64,000 bases of DNA, taken from contig JAWKKE010000007.1 in NCBI GenBank assembly GCA_041393415.1, forward strand, positions 1 to 64,000. The letters are read 5' to 3'. Of the stretch, positions 63,777 through 64,000 are shown in pieces. The notes beneath the pieces were generated by a model that did not search any database, had not been told where the DNA came from, and saw nothing but the letters and a program-made list of their open reading frames with translations. The translations under genes and the position numbers were made by a program. Position 1 is the first letter of the stretch, and every line of letters starts with the position of its first letter. Source of the stretch: Thermoleophilia bacterium (lineage in GTDB: Bacteria > Actinomycetota > Thermoleophilia > UBA2241).

Positions 63777-64000
63777 AGACTTCAGGAAATACCTGCTTGG
63801 CCGGTGTTCTTGCGCCCTGCAACGCCTCTCGAATGTCGCCAGCTCGGCGGTCAGCGAGCGCCGTGTAGATCAAACGTTCACGTTCACGTCATTGCCGACC
63901 GTCCGTCATCGCCGCGACTGTCGCATACGGCCCGCCGTTCTGGTCCGCGAGCCGCATGACGAGTCGCGTGGCGTGAGGCTCAGGGCAACTTGATCGCGCG
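63777..64000. other. window end without an assignable gene
   Basis: No long open frame, ribosome site or RNA signature stands out in these 224 bases. A GC-rich minus-strand gene may begin or end here beyond the window edge. Confidence 0.35.

Overview
This 64 kb window is high in GC and densely coded. It looks like one continuous stretch of chromosome from an actinobacterial lineage, most likely an anaerobic, uncultured one. The clues are Gram-positive type SOS boxes (CGAAC-N4-GTTCG) ahead of lexA, a DUF2510 tail on a membrane protein, an ETF:menaquinone oxidoreductase, histidine and ornithine utilisation genes, many GTG starts, and secreted proteins with FlgD-like and PT-rich modules. The exact taxon is inferred, not shown. 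I see no rRNA, CRISPR array, transposase or prophage.

Layout. 0-10.4 kb: the tail of an unknown gene, then sbcD and sbcC, then a 1,979-residue protein joining an SF2 helicase, a DUF1998 zinc module, a PD-(D/E)XK-like domain and a LexA-like S24 autoprotease domain. This is the most unusual locus here and a candidate genome-defence or repair system. 10.6-15 kb: an unknown conserved gene, an AT-rich membrane protein that looks mosaic, an RtcB-family ligase on the minus strand and a small frameshifted gene. 15-18.4 kb: a MacB/FtsX-type ABC exporter with a 55-residue membrane peptide. 18.4-23.2 kb: a TPR-like protein, a thioredoxin-like/thioredoxin reductase/ArsR operon, a Ycf46-like AAA ATPase and a diguanylate cyclase. 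23.2-25.5 kb: two SGNH-like membrane-anchored proteins. 25.7-29.1 kb: a second ABC exporter.

29.2-36.6 kb: a five-gene minus-strand operon (acyl-CoA dehydrogenase, ETF:menaquinone oxidoreductase, EtfB, EtfA, CaiB-like CoA-transferase). A LacI-family gene is divergent from it, and a perfect 20-bp palindrome fills the spacer of the operon promoter. Together the genes would activate a carnitine-type acid as its CoA thioester and exchange electrons with the quinone pool. 36.8-53.5 kb: secreted proteins (a PGRP amidase, two papain-like proteases, an M6-like metalloprotease), a GlmL/MutL-type protein, a full-length Lhr helicase and a membrane ferredoxin. The three secreted proteases share a C-terminal module.

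53.6-57.2 kb: ornithine racemase, a cyclic-2,3-diphosphoglycerate-synthetase-like P-loop protein and ornithine carbamoyltransferase. The same 19-bp inverted repeat follows the -10 box of the first two genes. 57.2-61.8 kb: a PMT-type glycosyltransferase and hutH-hutI. 62-63.8 kb: lexA behind two SOS boxes, a zinc-ribbon peptide, a LysM (YneA-like) gene, and tRNA-Pro, tRNA-Gly and tRNA-Arg. From about 62.5 to 63.6 kb, lexA, the LysM gene and two of the tRNAs carry single-base insertions or deletions relative to family expectation. Either the assembly is poor there or the SOS module is decaying.
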